The notes: generated by a model not told the origin, from the sequence alone. DNA of 16,233 bases from an uncultured Oscillospiraceae bacterium (GCA_934457235.1 CAKSHT010000037.1:1-16233); one strand, 5' to 3'. Shown: positions 1-6,094, counted from the first letter of the stretch. A program made the numbers and translations.

Positions 1-146
1 AGGAGGCTACCGCAGCTGGCTTCGTAAATCTCAAGGGTCACAGAACTGTAGGCGGCATGAGAGCTTCCATCTACAACGCTATGCCTATCGAGGGCGTTGA
101 GAAGCTGGTTGAATTCATGAAGAAGTTCGAGGCTGAGAATGGCTGA
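1..146 (+). CDS. serC: Phosphoserine aminotransferase, C-terminal end (partial)
   Basis: This is the last 47 or so residues of a gene that begins before the window, reading from base 3 to the TGA at 144-146. The tail contains [16 protein letters not shown], the conserved C-terminal signature of phosphoserine aminotransferase. This PLP enzyme converts 3-phosphohydroxypyruvate and glutamate to phosphoserine in the cytosolic serine pathway. The Arg in GGMRAS is known in the family to help bind substrate. The lysine that holds PLP lies upstream and is not visible. The next start codon overlaps this gene by 8 bases, and serA follows, so the assignment fits a serine operon. Confidence 0.93.
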   Translation, partial: EATAAGFVNLKGHRTVGGMRASIYNAMPIEGVEKLVEFMKKFEAENG

Positions 147-315
147 CAGATTCGTTGTAGGTCATAAGGAATCTACATTGAATACGAGCACACAGGTCAT
201 TGTTGATACAGCCACAGGCGTCTGCTATCTCTGGCACAGGGACGGCTACGGCGGAGGGCTTACGCCCCTGCTCGACAAGGACGGCAAGCCTGTTATCACC
301 GATTTACCCAAGTAA
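139..315 (+). CDS. Small 58-residue protein, DUF6440-like
   Basis: This small ORF starts at ATG 139, overlaps the serC stop by 8 bases and has GAGG at 129-132 as a plausible ribosome binding site. The protein has no signal peptide or membrane helix. It shows a compact pattern: a central strand ending in [15 protein letters not shown], followed by [13 protein letters not shown]. That arrangement ([22 protein letters not shown]) resembles the small proteins grouped as DUF6440, a family without known function, as I remember it. The overlap with serC implies translational coupling, so it may be made together with the serine enzymes, but no catalytic motif is visible and no function is claimed. 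The family assignment rests on recalled motif resemblance. Confidence 0.75.
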   Translation: MADRFVVGHKESTLNTSTQVIVDTATGVCYLWHRDGYGGGLTPLLDKDGKPVITDLPK

Positions 316-354
316 ATTATTTTCTCCCCCAGAGAATGGGGGAGAAAACTTAAT
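316..354 (+). other. Strong intercistronic hairpin without U-tract
   Basis: Bases 320-330 (TTTTCTCCCCC) pair perfectly with 338-348 around a 7-nt loop. Four more pairs (316-319 with 351-354) extend the stem after a 2-nt bulge. The sequence that follows is not U-rich on either strand, so this is not a classic intrinsic terminator. It sits between the small ORF stop and the serA ribosome binding site. A second small hairpin (357-361 with 367-371, loop GAAAA) lies just before that site. An mRNA processing or stability element is possible. Confidence 0.6.
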
Positions 355-392
355 CACGGTGGAAAACACCGAATGAAAGGAACATCATTATT

Positions 393-1556
393 ATGTATAA
401 CGTTCTTACATTAAACAAGATCGCTGCATGCGGTACTGATCTTCTCGACAAGAGCAAGTACACCGTCGGCGATGATATCGCAAATCCTGACGCTATCCTG
501 GTTCGCTCCGCTTCCATGCACGAGATGGAGCTGCCCTCCAACCTGCTGGCTATCGCAAGAGCAGGCGCAGGCGTAAATAATATCCCGATCGACAAGTGCA
601 GCGAAAAGGGCGTCGTTGTCTTTAACACCCCCGGCGCAAACGCAAACGCTGTTAAGGAGCTTGTTATCGCAGGTCTGCTGCTGTCATCCAGAAAGATCCC
701 GGCTGCTATGGACTGGATCAAGACTCTCAAGGGCAAGGGCGACGAGGTAGGAAAGCTGGTTGAAAAGGGCAAGAGCCAGTTCGTAGGTCCTGAGATCATG
801 GGCAAGAAGCTCGGCGTTATCGGTCTGGGCGCTATCGGTATCCTGGTAGCTAACGCAGCTGCTGAGCTGGGTATGGACGTTTACGGCGCTGACCCGTTCC
901 TCTCCGTTGAGAACGCTCTCAAGCTCTCCGGCAAGGTACATTATGTAAAGAGCAACAAGGAGATTTTCGAGAAGTGCGATTACATTACACTGCACGTTCC
1001 CGCACTGCCTGACACCAAGGGTATGATCAACGCGGAAGCTATCGCTTCCATGAAGAAGACAGTACGTCTGCTGAACTTTGCAAGAGACACCCTGGTTGAC
1101 GAAAAGGCTATCATCGACGCACTCGCAAACGGCGGTATGGCATGCTATGTAACAGACTTCGCTACCGATGGACTTATCGGTCTTGACGGCGTTGTTGCAA
1201 TGCCGCACCTGGGCGCTTCCACTCCCGAAAGCGAGGACAACTGCGCGGTTATGGCAGTCAAGGAGGTTTCTGACTACATTGAGAACGGTAACATCAAGAA
1301 CTCTGTAAATCTGCCGAATGTTGAGATGGCAATTTCCGGCAACGCAAAGATCTGCGTTATCCACAAGAACTCCGAAGGTCTGCTGAACAACATCACAGCT
1401 CCGGTTTCCGCTGCCGGTCTGAACATTGAGAACATGGTAAGCAAGTCCAAGAAGGACTATGCGTACACCTGCCTTGATGTAAAGGGCGACGTCGCAGGCA
1501 TCGAGGCTTCCATCAAGTCTGTTGCAGGCGTTGTTTCCGTAAGAGTTATCAAGTAA
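393..1556 (+). CDS. serA: D-3-phosphoglycerate dehydrogenase with C-terminal ACT domain
   Basis: This is a 387-residue D-isomer-specific 2-hydroxyacid dehydrogenase that oxidises 3-phosphoglycerate to 3-phosphohydroxypyruvate with NAD, the first step of serine synthesis. The Rossmann motif GLGAIG is at residues 144-149, followed by the acidic strand end YGAD. Arg231 lies in NFARDTLVDE and the catalytic His272 in MPHLGASTPES. Residues about 318-387 form an ACT domain (ICVIHKNSEGLLNNITAPV), which in this family senses serine. The ATG at 393 has AAAGGA at 376-381. The usual NxARG reads FARD here, and the usual catalytic Glu region (DVFxxEP) reads TDFATD, a divergence I associate with a short clostridial SerA subgroup. 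The position next to serC supports the role. Confidence 0.93.
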   Translation: MYNVLTLNKIAACGTDLLDKSKYTVGDDIANPDAILVRSASMHEMELPSNLLAIARAGAGVNNIPIDKCSEKGVVVFNTPGANANAVKELVIAGLLLSSRKIPAAMDWIKTLKGKGDEVGKLVEKGKSQFVGPEIMGKKLGVIGLGAIGILVANAAAELGMDVYGADPFLSVENALKLSGKVHYVKSNKEIFEKCDYITLHVPALPDTKGMINAEAIASMKKTVRLLNFARDTLVDEKAIIDALANGGMACYVTDFATDGLIGLDGVVAMPHLGASTPESEDNCAVMAVKEVSDYIENGNIKNSVNLPNVEMAISGNAKICVIHKNSEGLLNNITAPVSAAGLNIENMVSKSKKDYAYTCLDVKGDVAGIEASIKSVAGVVSVRVIK

Positions 1557-1573
1557 TTTTTACACACATAAGC

Positions 1574-1617
1574 GCACGGTGCTGCTTTTCTGGCAACACC
1601 GTGCTTTTGTTATTTTT
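1574..1617 (+). terminator. Rho-independent terminator after serA
   Basis: GCACGGTG at 1574-1581 pairs with CACCGTGC at 1597-1604. After one mismatch the stem continues with TGC/GCA (1583-1585 with 1593-1595), leaving a 7-nt loop. A T-rich tract (TTTTGTTATTTTT) starts at 1605. It lies 17 bases after the serA stop and marks the end of the serine operon. Confidence 0.9.
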
Positions 1618-1638
1618 CACAAAAATTATTCAGTCACA

Positions 1639-1667
1639 TTGACAATTTGATTATAATGTGCTAAAAT
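1639..1667 (+). promoter_or_regulatory. Sigma-A type promoter with extended -10, for the EAL gene
   Basis: A perfect TTGACA (1639-1644), a 17-base spacer and TAAAAT (1662-1667) form a strong vegetative promoter. TG at 1659-1660, one base before the -10 box, gives an extended -10 (ATGTGCTAAAAT). Transcription should start near 1674. The better-looking TATAAT at 1652-1657 lies only 7 bases from the -35 and cannot pair with it. Confidence 0.8.
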
Positions 1668-1709
1668 TGATGTATCAGTAATAAAATGTTTCATTCGGGG
1701 GTGGCGTAC

Positions 1710-3650
1710 TTGAACTTCATTAATTACGCGGTGGAGTATGAATATGCCGCAATGGGGCTTCTTGCCGTATTGCTGACCCTATACTGCGCCCGCAGAAAGT
1801 ATCCGGGCATGTCGAACCAGGTGTACGTCGGAATGGTAGTATGCACCTTTATGTCCTGCGTGATGCATGTATTTGCGATAAAAACGCTGCGGGTCGCCGG
1901 AAGTCTGCCGCTTGCGGTGAACTATGTTATCCATATATCATATCTGATATTCTATGACCTGGAAGCCGTGCTGTATATGATGTATGTCATTGCGCTCACC
2001 AAGCGCAACAGAATGTCCAGAGCAAATACGATATTCACTTTCTGTATCATAATTGCGGAGATACTGCTGCTTGTAACGACTCCGTTCACAAAACTCATAA
2101 TTTACTTTGACGATAAGATGCAGTACTGCCATGGACCGCTGTTCTTTGCTTATCCCGCCACCGCAGCTCTGCTGATTGTATATGCGACAGTGATGTTCAT
2201 AAATTACCGCCGGAAGCTTAGCGTCATGCAGATCGTTTCAGTGGTGACGTTCGTGGTTTTCATGATCGGCGCAGCGCTCTTACAGCTGTTTGTTCCGGAT
2301 CAGGTCGTCGGAAACTTCGCCATCTCGCTTTCTTTGGTAATGTTCCTGATAATACTTCAGAACCCGGACGACTTTACGGACAAGGCGGTAAACTGCTACA
2401 ATTACGACGCTTTTTATCTGAGTGTCGAGGAACGCATGCAGAAAAATCACCCGTTCACCATCATTGCGATACGCTTTGATGGTCTGAATTACGTCAACGG
2501 ACTGTTCCAGGTTCGGGAGCGCGGCGCGGCTGCAAAGTCGATTTCGGAAATGCTCCAGTCGAGGCTGGGAACGAAGGAGGTCTATCACCTCGGAAACTGT
2601 GAGTTCGCGACATTCACAAACGAGCGCCAGAAGCTCACCGAAAACTACATAACCGAGCGTATCCAGCGCGCGTTCGCCGGAACCGTCAGCGTCTGCGGCG
2701 TTGAGATCGCCCTGACTCCGAAAATGTGCCTTGTGCGCTATCCGGATTTCGCGTCAACTGCGGAGGATGTCCGTGACGCGATAGAATACACTCTGCGTAC
2801 CACGAAAAAGGCGGAGGGAAGCGTGTTCGTTGCAACGATGGATTCCATCACCGCGAAAAAGCGTGAAATGCGCATCCTCAGCACGATAAAGAATTCCATT
2901 GTGAACAAGAGCTTTGAAATGTATTATCAGCCGATATACGCATCGGCGGAGCGCGGATTCGTGTGCTCTGAAGCGCTTATCCGCATGCGTGATGAGGAGC
3001 TTGGTTTCGTAAGTCCCGAAGAGTTTATCCCGCTGGCAGAGTCCAACGGAATGATAATTGAGATCGGCGAGATCGCGTTCCGTAAGGTGTGCGGGTTCAT
3101 GAAATCCGGGCAGGCGCAGAAGCTTGGCGTGGAGTACATAGAGGTCAATCTTTCGGCGCTCCAGTGCGTCCAGGATCAGCTTGCAGACAGGCTCATGGCG
3201 ATAATGGAGGAATACGGAATTTCCCCGGAGCAGATAAACTTCGAGATAACGGAGACTGCAGGGCTTGCAAATTATGACGTTCTCCTGCGTAATATGACGA
3301 ACCTGATATCTCATGGCGTGACGTTCTCCATGGACGACTACGGCACCGGCTTCTCGACCGCAAACTATCTGATCACCCTGCCGACCGACATAGTGAAGAT
3401 TGACAAGAGCATTCTGTGGGCGGCGATGGAGAACAAGGAAGCGTTCGTGATACTCCGCCATACCGTGGAGATGCTGAAATCGCTCAGCAAGAAGATCGTT
3501 GTCGAGGGCGTTGAAACGGAAGAAATGGCAAAGCTGCTGATAGATATGGGCTGCGATTACCTCCAGGGATACTACTATTCAAAGCCCGTCCCGGCAGAGG
3601 ATTACGTTAGCTTTCTTGAGAAACACCCTAAAAAGTTTGATTTTTTTTAA
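1710..3650 (+). CDS. Membrane-anchored EAL-domain cyclic-di-GMP phosphodiesterase with degenerate GGDEF
   Basis: The protein probably degrades cyclic di-GMP at the membrane. I place the start at TTG 1710 because GGGGGTG at 1697-1703 lies 6 bases before it. The in-frame ATG at 1686 (654 residues) has no ribosome site and is about 12 bases from the predicted transcript start. Residue numbers below count from ATG 1686. Seven hydrophobic segments lie between about 18 and 224. A GGDEF-like domain (about 235-385) carries GNCEF at 303-307 and no visible RxxD inhibitory site, so it is unlikely to be a cyclase. The EAL domain (about 395-645) keeps E429 in SEALIRM, N488, E520/E523 in NFEITET, D550-D551 in MDDYGTG, K571 in KIDKS, E607 in VEGVET and Q627 in LQGYYYSKP, all expected of an active enzyme. 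It stands alone between two operons. Its input ligand is unknown. Confidence 0.9.
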   Translation: MNFINYAVEYEYAAMGLLAVLLTLYCARRKYPGMSNQVYVGMVVCTFMSCVMHVFAIKTLRVAGSLPLAVNYVIHISYLIFYDLEAVLYMMYVIALTKRNRMSRANTIFTFCIIIAEILLLVTTPFTKLIIYFDDKMQYCHGPLFFAYPATAALLIVYATVMFINYRRKLSVMQIVSVVTFVVFMIGAALLQLFVPDQVVGNFAISLSLVMFLIILQNPDDFTDKAVNCYNYDAFYLSVEERMQKNHPFTIIAIRFDGLNYVNGLFQVRERGAAAKSISEMLQSRLGTKEVYHLGNCEFATFTNERQKLTENYITERIQRAFAGTVSVCGVEIALTPKMCLVRYPDFASTAEDVRDAIEYTLRTTKKAEGSVFVATMDSITAKKREMRILSTIKNSIVNKSFEMYYQPIYASAERGFVCSEALIRMRDEELGFVSPEEFIPLAESNGMIIEIGEIAFRKVCGFMKSGQAQKLGVEYIEVNLSALQCVQDQLADRLMAIMEEYGISPEQINFEITETAGLANYDVLLRNMTNLISHGVTFSMDDYGTGFSTANYLITLPTDIVKIDKSILWAAMENKEAFVILRHTVEMLKSLSKKIVVEGVETEEMAKLLIDMGCDYLQGYYYSKPVPAEDYVSFLEKHPKKFDFF

Positions 3651-3658
3651 AAAAGCTA

Positions 3659-3687
3659 TTGACAAATCGTTTCCGATGTGGTAAAAT
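3659..3687 (+). promoter_or_regulatory. Sigma-A type promoter with extended -10, for infC-rpmI-rplT
   Basis: TTGACA at 3659-3664 is followed by a 17-base spacer and TAAAAT at 3682-3687, with TG at 3679-3680 making an extended -10 (ATGTGGTAAAAT). Transcription should start near 3694, about 170 bases before the IF3 start. The boxes, spacing and ATGTGnTAAAAT core match the promoter before the EAL gene. Confidence 0.85.
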
Positions 3688-3693
3688 GTTAAA

Positions 3694-3864
3694 GTAAGTT
3701 TGAAAGTAGAGTCACCACACTCTCACCCGTCGGCGTTAATTCTGCCAGGCGCGGTATGTTTAATGCGAACAAGCCGTAAGGCATTCTGTTAAGCGTGAGC
3801 AGTGTGTGCTCGCGCTTATTTTATTTCACAGCTGAAACGTAAGAAAGAAAGGCGGTGCTTTGAT
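3694..3864 (+). promoter_or_regulatory. Structured infC leader (L20-leader-like) with attenuator
   Basis: This 171-base untranslated leader lies between the promoter and infC. Visible stems are 3708-3712 with 3719-3723, and 3731-3737 with 3768-3776 (seven pairs with a 2-nt bulge). An intrinsic terminator at 3791-3826 follows. In Firmicutes the infC-rpmI-rplT operon is known to be feedback controlled by ribosomal protein L20 acting on a leader with premature termination. Position, gene order and the terminator fit that system. I cannot confirm the L20 binding fold or identify a clear antiterminator by eye. Confidence 0.65.
3791..3826 (+). terminator. Attenuator: intrinsic terminator inside the infC leader
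   Basis: AAGCGTGAGCA (3791-3801) pairs over 11 positions, with one G-U pair, to TGCTCGCGCTT (3807-3817). The loop is 5 nt and is followed by ATTTTATTT at 3818-3826. It sits upstream of infC and downstream of the promoter, so it should stop transcription before the genes unless it is prevented from forming. Confidence 0.8.
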
Positions 3865-4380
3865 ATCGGCACGAAAGAACAGCTCATCAATGAGGATATC
3901 CGTGAAAAGGAAGTAAGAGTAGTCGGCGCAGACGGCGAGCAGCTCGGCATTATGGCGACTGCGGACGCGCTTGCAAAGGCGGTCGAGGCAGATCTTGACC
4001 TCGTTCTCATCGCTCCGACGGCAAATCCTCCGGTATGCAAGATCATGGATTTTGGAAAATACCGTTTTGAGCAGACCAAGAGGGAAAAGGAAGCCCGGAA
4101 GAACCAGAAGCAGGCTGAGGTCAAGGAGATCAAGATGTCGCTCAACATCGACACCAACGATTTCAACATCAAGGTCAAGAATTGCATCAAGTTCCTCCAG
4201 AACGGCGACAAGGTAAAGGTCACCATTCGCTTCAGACGTGCGAGAGAGATGTCGCATATGAATCTCAGTGAAGAACTGATGAAGAAATTCCTCGATGCCG
4301 TTTCAGAGTACGGCGGTTCCGAAAAGCCGTCAAAGCTTGAGGGCAAGAACTACGCGATAGTGCTCAGCCCTAAGAAATAA
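3865..4380 (+). CDS. infC: Translation initiation factor IF-3
   Basis: IF-3 binds the 30S subunit, prevents premature 50S joining and checks the start codon and initiator tRNA. I start the gene at the non-AUG codon ATC 3865, giving 171 residues, a normal IF-3 length. AAAGGCGGTG at 3848-3857 is a good ribosome site 7 bases upstream, and GTKEQLINEDIREKEVRVVG matches the usual N-terminus. Rare start codons are known for infC and allow IF-3 to repress its own synthesis. A longer reading from GTG 3802 would begin inside the attenuator loop and is unlikely. The N-domain covers about residues 5-75 (TANPPVCKIMDFGKYRFE), then a charged lysine-rich linker, then the C-domain with KVKVTIRFRRAREMSH. It is first in the operon with rpmI and rplT. 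Confidence 0.95.
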   Translation: MGTKEQLINEDIREKEVRVVGADGEQLGIMATADALAKAVEADLDLVLIAPTANPPVCKIMDFGKYRFEQTKREKEARKNQKQAEVKEIKMSLNIDTNDFNIKVKNCIKFLQNGDKVKVTIRFRRAREMSHMNLSEELMKKFLDAVSEYGGSEKPSKLEGKNYAIVLSPKK

Positions 4381-4389
4381 GACAGGCAA

Positions 4390-4409
4390 GGCTGCACAAG
4401 TGTGAAGCC
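4390..4409 (+). other. Intercistronic hairpin between infC and rpmI
   Basis: GGCT (4390-4393) pairs with AGCC (4406-4409). After one G-A mismatch, CAC (4395-4397) pairs with GTG (4402-4404) around a 4-nt loop. It lies between the infC stop and the rpmI ribosome site (AAGGAGG, 4424-4430). It has no U-tract and so is not a terminator. A role in L20 control or mRNA processing is speculation. Confidence 0.4.
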
Positions 4410-4438
4410 CGATAAAAAATCTCAAGGAGGATAACAAA

Positions 4439-4636
4439 ATGCCTAAGATCAAAACTCACAGCGGAGCGAAGAAGCGCTTCAAGCTGACAAAGAACGGTAT
4501 GGTAAAGATGGGTCACACCAACAGACGCCACATTCTTACCAAGAAGTCCACAAAGCGCAAGAGAGGCCTGCGTGCTGGCGCATATGCAGACGTTACCAAC
4601 GTAGCTGCTGTAAAGAGCCTTATTCCGTACAAATAA
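4439..4636 (+). CDS. rpmI: 50S ribosomal protein L35
   Basis: This 65-residue, very basic protein starts [17 protein letters not shown] and ends in VKSLIPYK, both classic for bacterial L35, and its length is normal. It is a structural component of the large subunit. A strong AAGGAGG at 4424-4430 precedes the ATG. Codon use is strongly biased (AAG for Lys, CGC/CGT/AGA for Arg), as expected of a highly expressed gene. It lies between infC and rplT, the conserved bacterial order. Confidence 0.98.
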   Translation: MPKIKTHSGAKKRFKLTKNGMVKMGHTNRRHILTKKSTKRKRGLRAGAYADVTNVAAVKSLIPYK

Positions 4637-4642
4637 TCGAGA

Positions 4643-4657
4643 TGCGGAATATCCGCA
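4643..4657 (+). other. Short perfect hairpin between rpmI and rplT
   Basis: TGCGGA (4643-4648) and TCCGCA (4652-4657) are perfect complements around ATA; with a more relaxed 5-nt loop the stem is 5 pairs. It precedes the rplT ribosome site by about 14 bases and has no U-tract. It may tune translation of L20, but its function is unknown. Confidence 0.4.
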
Positions 4658-4685
4658 CGAACAAAATTTCAGGAGGTAATGTAAA

Positions 4686-5039
4686 ATGGCACGCGTAAAG
4701 GGCGCACTCGCAACTCGCAAGAGAAGAAATAGAACATTAAAGCTGGCTAAGGGTTACTGGGGCGGCAAGAGCAGACTGTTCAAGACCGCTAAGGAAGCTG
4801 TTTGGAAGTCCGGTCAGTATGCTTACATTGGCAGACGTCTTAAGAAGAGAGATTTCAGAAAGCTCTGGATCACCAGAATTTCTGCTGCTGCTAAGGCAAA
4901 CGGCATGAACTACTCCACTTTCATGAACGGTCTGAAGAAGGCTGGCATCACTCTGAACAGAAAGATGCTGTCTGAGATCGCAATCAATGACGCAGCAGGC
5001 TTCACTGCACTGACAGAGAAGGCTAAGGCAGCGCTTTAA
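4686..5039 (+). CDS. rplT: 50S ribosomal protein L20
   Basis: This is a 117-residue basic protein of normal length starting [24 protein letters not shown] in family fashion (ARVKxG, KLAKGYWG). It also carries the conserved [19 protein letters not shown] and the [13 protein letters not shown] motif. L20 binds 23S rRNA early in 50S assembly and in bacteria represses its own operon by binding the mRNA. The leader before infC is the obvious target here. The ribosome site AGGAGGTAA at 4671-4679 is strong. A terminator follows directly. Confidence 0.98.
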   Translation: MARVKGALATRKRRNRTLKLAKGYWGGKSRLFKTAKEAVWKSGQYAYIGRRLKKRDFRKLWITRISAAAKANGMNYSTFMNGLKKAGITLNRKMLSEIAINDAAGFTALTEKAKAAL

Positions 5040-5049
5040 TCGTGATAAT

Positions 5050-5082
5050 ATCTCACGTTCTGTTCCGGGGCGTGAGATTTTT
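5050..5082 (+). terminator. Rho-independent terminator after rplT
   Basis: ATCTCACG (5050-5057) pairs with CGTGAGAT (5071-5078). TTC/GGG pairs may extend the stem to a 7-nt loop. The U-tract runs from 5078 to 5082. It ends the infC operon about 25 bases before the next gene. Confidence 0.85.
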
Positions 5083-5106
5083 CGCTATGTAGGGGGATTT
5101 GCTCCA

Positions 5107-5874
5107 TTGGTGATAACATCAAGAAAAAACGACGCTGTAAAGCGCTTCCGGGAGCTTCTCCGGGAAAAATCCGAGAGGGATGCCCAGGGCGTTTTCGCTG
5201 TTGAGGGAGATCACCTCTGCGGCGAGCTTGCCGGGAGCAGTTTCAGAATTATTTCCGTGCTGATGACCGAACGAGCGCAGGAAAAATACCCGCAGACGGC
5301 GGCTCTGCTCCGCCAGAAGTGCGGCGATGTCACTGTAATATCCGGCGATGTCGCTGAATACATTTCAGACGCAAAGGTTCCGCAGGGGCTGTTTGCAGTC
5401 GCGGAGAAGCCCGGTGCTCCGGAGATAAACGGGGCGCGGCGGCTGGTGCTGATGGACGGGGTACAGGATCCCGGAAACGTTGGTACGATACTGCGTACTG
5501 CGGAGGCTCTGGGCTTCGACGGCGCGATGCTGTCGGCGGACTGCGCGGATATCTGGTCGCCTAAGACGCTGCGTGCTTCAATGGGCAGCGTGCTGCGGCT
5601 TCCATGCGTTACCAGAAGCCTGCCGGAGCAGGTGAAAGCGCTCAGAAACGAAGGATTTTCCGTGTACGGCGCGATGCTTGACGAGAGAGCCGCAAGGCTC
5701 GGAGATATCGAATTTCCGGAGAAGTCGGCGGTCGTTATCGGCAGCGAGGGCAGGGGGATATCTCCGGCGGTGGCTGCGGAATGCACGCGCGCTGTCTATA
5801 TCCCGATAACCGGCGCGGAATCGCTGAATGCAGCAGCTGCGGCTGCGATAATCCTGTGGGAACTGTCAAAATAA
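5107..5874 (+). CDS. SpoU/TrmH-family RNA 2'-O-methyltransferase
   Basis: This 255-residue SPOUT enzyme should use S-adenosylmethionine to methylate the ribose 2'-hydroxyl of rRNA or tRNA. Residues about 1-100 form the substrate-binding N-domain (KRFRELLREKSERDAQGVFA, VEGDHL). The catalytic knot has motif 1 at 116-131 (MDGVQDPGNVGTILRT), motif 2 at 210-219 (VIGSEGRGIS) and motif 3 near 231-250 (YIPITGAESLNAAAAAAI). The start is TTG 5107 or GTG 5110. AGGGGGA at 5091-5097 is 9 or 12 bases away, so TTG is slightly favoured. The target nucleotide cannot be named. In clostridia related genes often follow rplT, so a 23S rRNA target is plausible. No separate promoter is evident after the rplT terminator. 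Confidence 0.88.
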   Translation: MVITSRKNDAVKRFRELLREKSERDAQGVFAVEGDHLCGELAGSSFRIISVLMTERAQEKYPQTAALLRQKCGDVTVISGDVAEYISDAKVPQGLFAVAEKPGAPEINGARRLVLMDGVQDPGNVGTILRTAEALGFDGAMLSADCADIWSPKTLRASMGSVLRLPCVTRSLPEQVKALRNEGFSVYGAMLDERAARLGDIEFPEKSAVVIGSEGRGISPAVAAECTRAVYIPITGAESLNAAAAAAIILWELSK

Positions 5875-5910
5875 AAAATCAAAAGCTGGACATTACCTGC
5901 CCGGCTGTTT

Positions 5911-6062
5911 GGCGTATAACAAACCGGACAGGACGTATATTCCGCCGTCCGCCGGTAAATTATACGACCGTGCCTGCTGTGCTGATGTGCAGCAGATATC
6001 GCAAAACCGTAAGAAAGCTTTAGGCTTTGCGATGTCTACAGAAGCCGTCCGGCGATGGCTTC
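5911..6062 (+). ncRNA. Candidate structured RNA / leader upstream of topA
   Basis: The 220-base gap between the methyltransferase and topA can form four consecutive hairpins. The first pairs 5911-5918 with 5961-5969 (one bulged A), enclosing 5923-5927 with 5952-5956 and 5931-5934 with 5947-5950. The second is TGCTG/CAGCA (5980-5984 with 5990-5994). The third pairs 5998-6005 with 6026-6033, plus 6007-6008 with 6023-6024 and 6011-6013 with 6018-6020. The fourth pairs 6041-6048 with 6055-6062. The topA ribosome site follows 20 bases later. None has a U-tract. The in-frame translation of this stretch does not look like protein. A cis-acting leader is my inference; I do not recognise a known riboswitch class. 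Confidence 0.4.
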
Positions 6063-6094
6063 ACAGATCTACAAAAATAATAGGGGGAACTTTT

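Noticed and set aside
320..348. Intrinsic terminator between the small ORF and serA
   Set aside because: The stem is strong but no U-run follows on either strand, so it is reported only as a hairpin.
1652..1657. Perfect TATAAT as -10 of the EAL gene promoter
   Set aside because: It lies only 7 bases after TTGACA and no other -35 fits it; TAAAAT at 1662 has the right 17-base spacing.
3802..3864. IF-3 start at GTG 3802
   Set aside because: The codon lies in the loop of the leader terminator, has no ribosome site, and would add about 21 residues unlike IF-3 N-termini.
5893..5920. Promoter for topA (TTACCT, 16 bases, TATAAC)
   Set aside because: The -35 box is poor and transcription would start inside the first hairpin. 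Read-through from the methyltransferase gene is simpler.
5909..6094. N-terminal 62-residue extension of TopA from TTG 5909
   Set aside because: The translation has no family resemblance, the stretch is rich in hairpins, and GTG 6095 has a well-placed AGGGGGAA and starts exactly at the conserved topoisomerase N-terminus.
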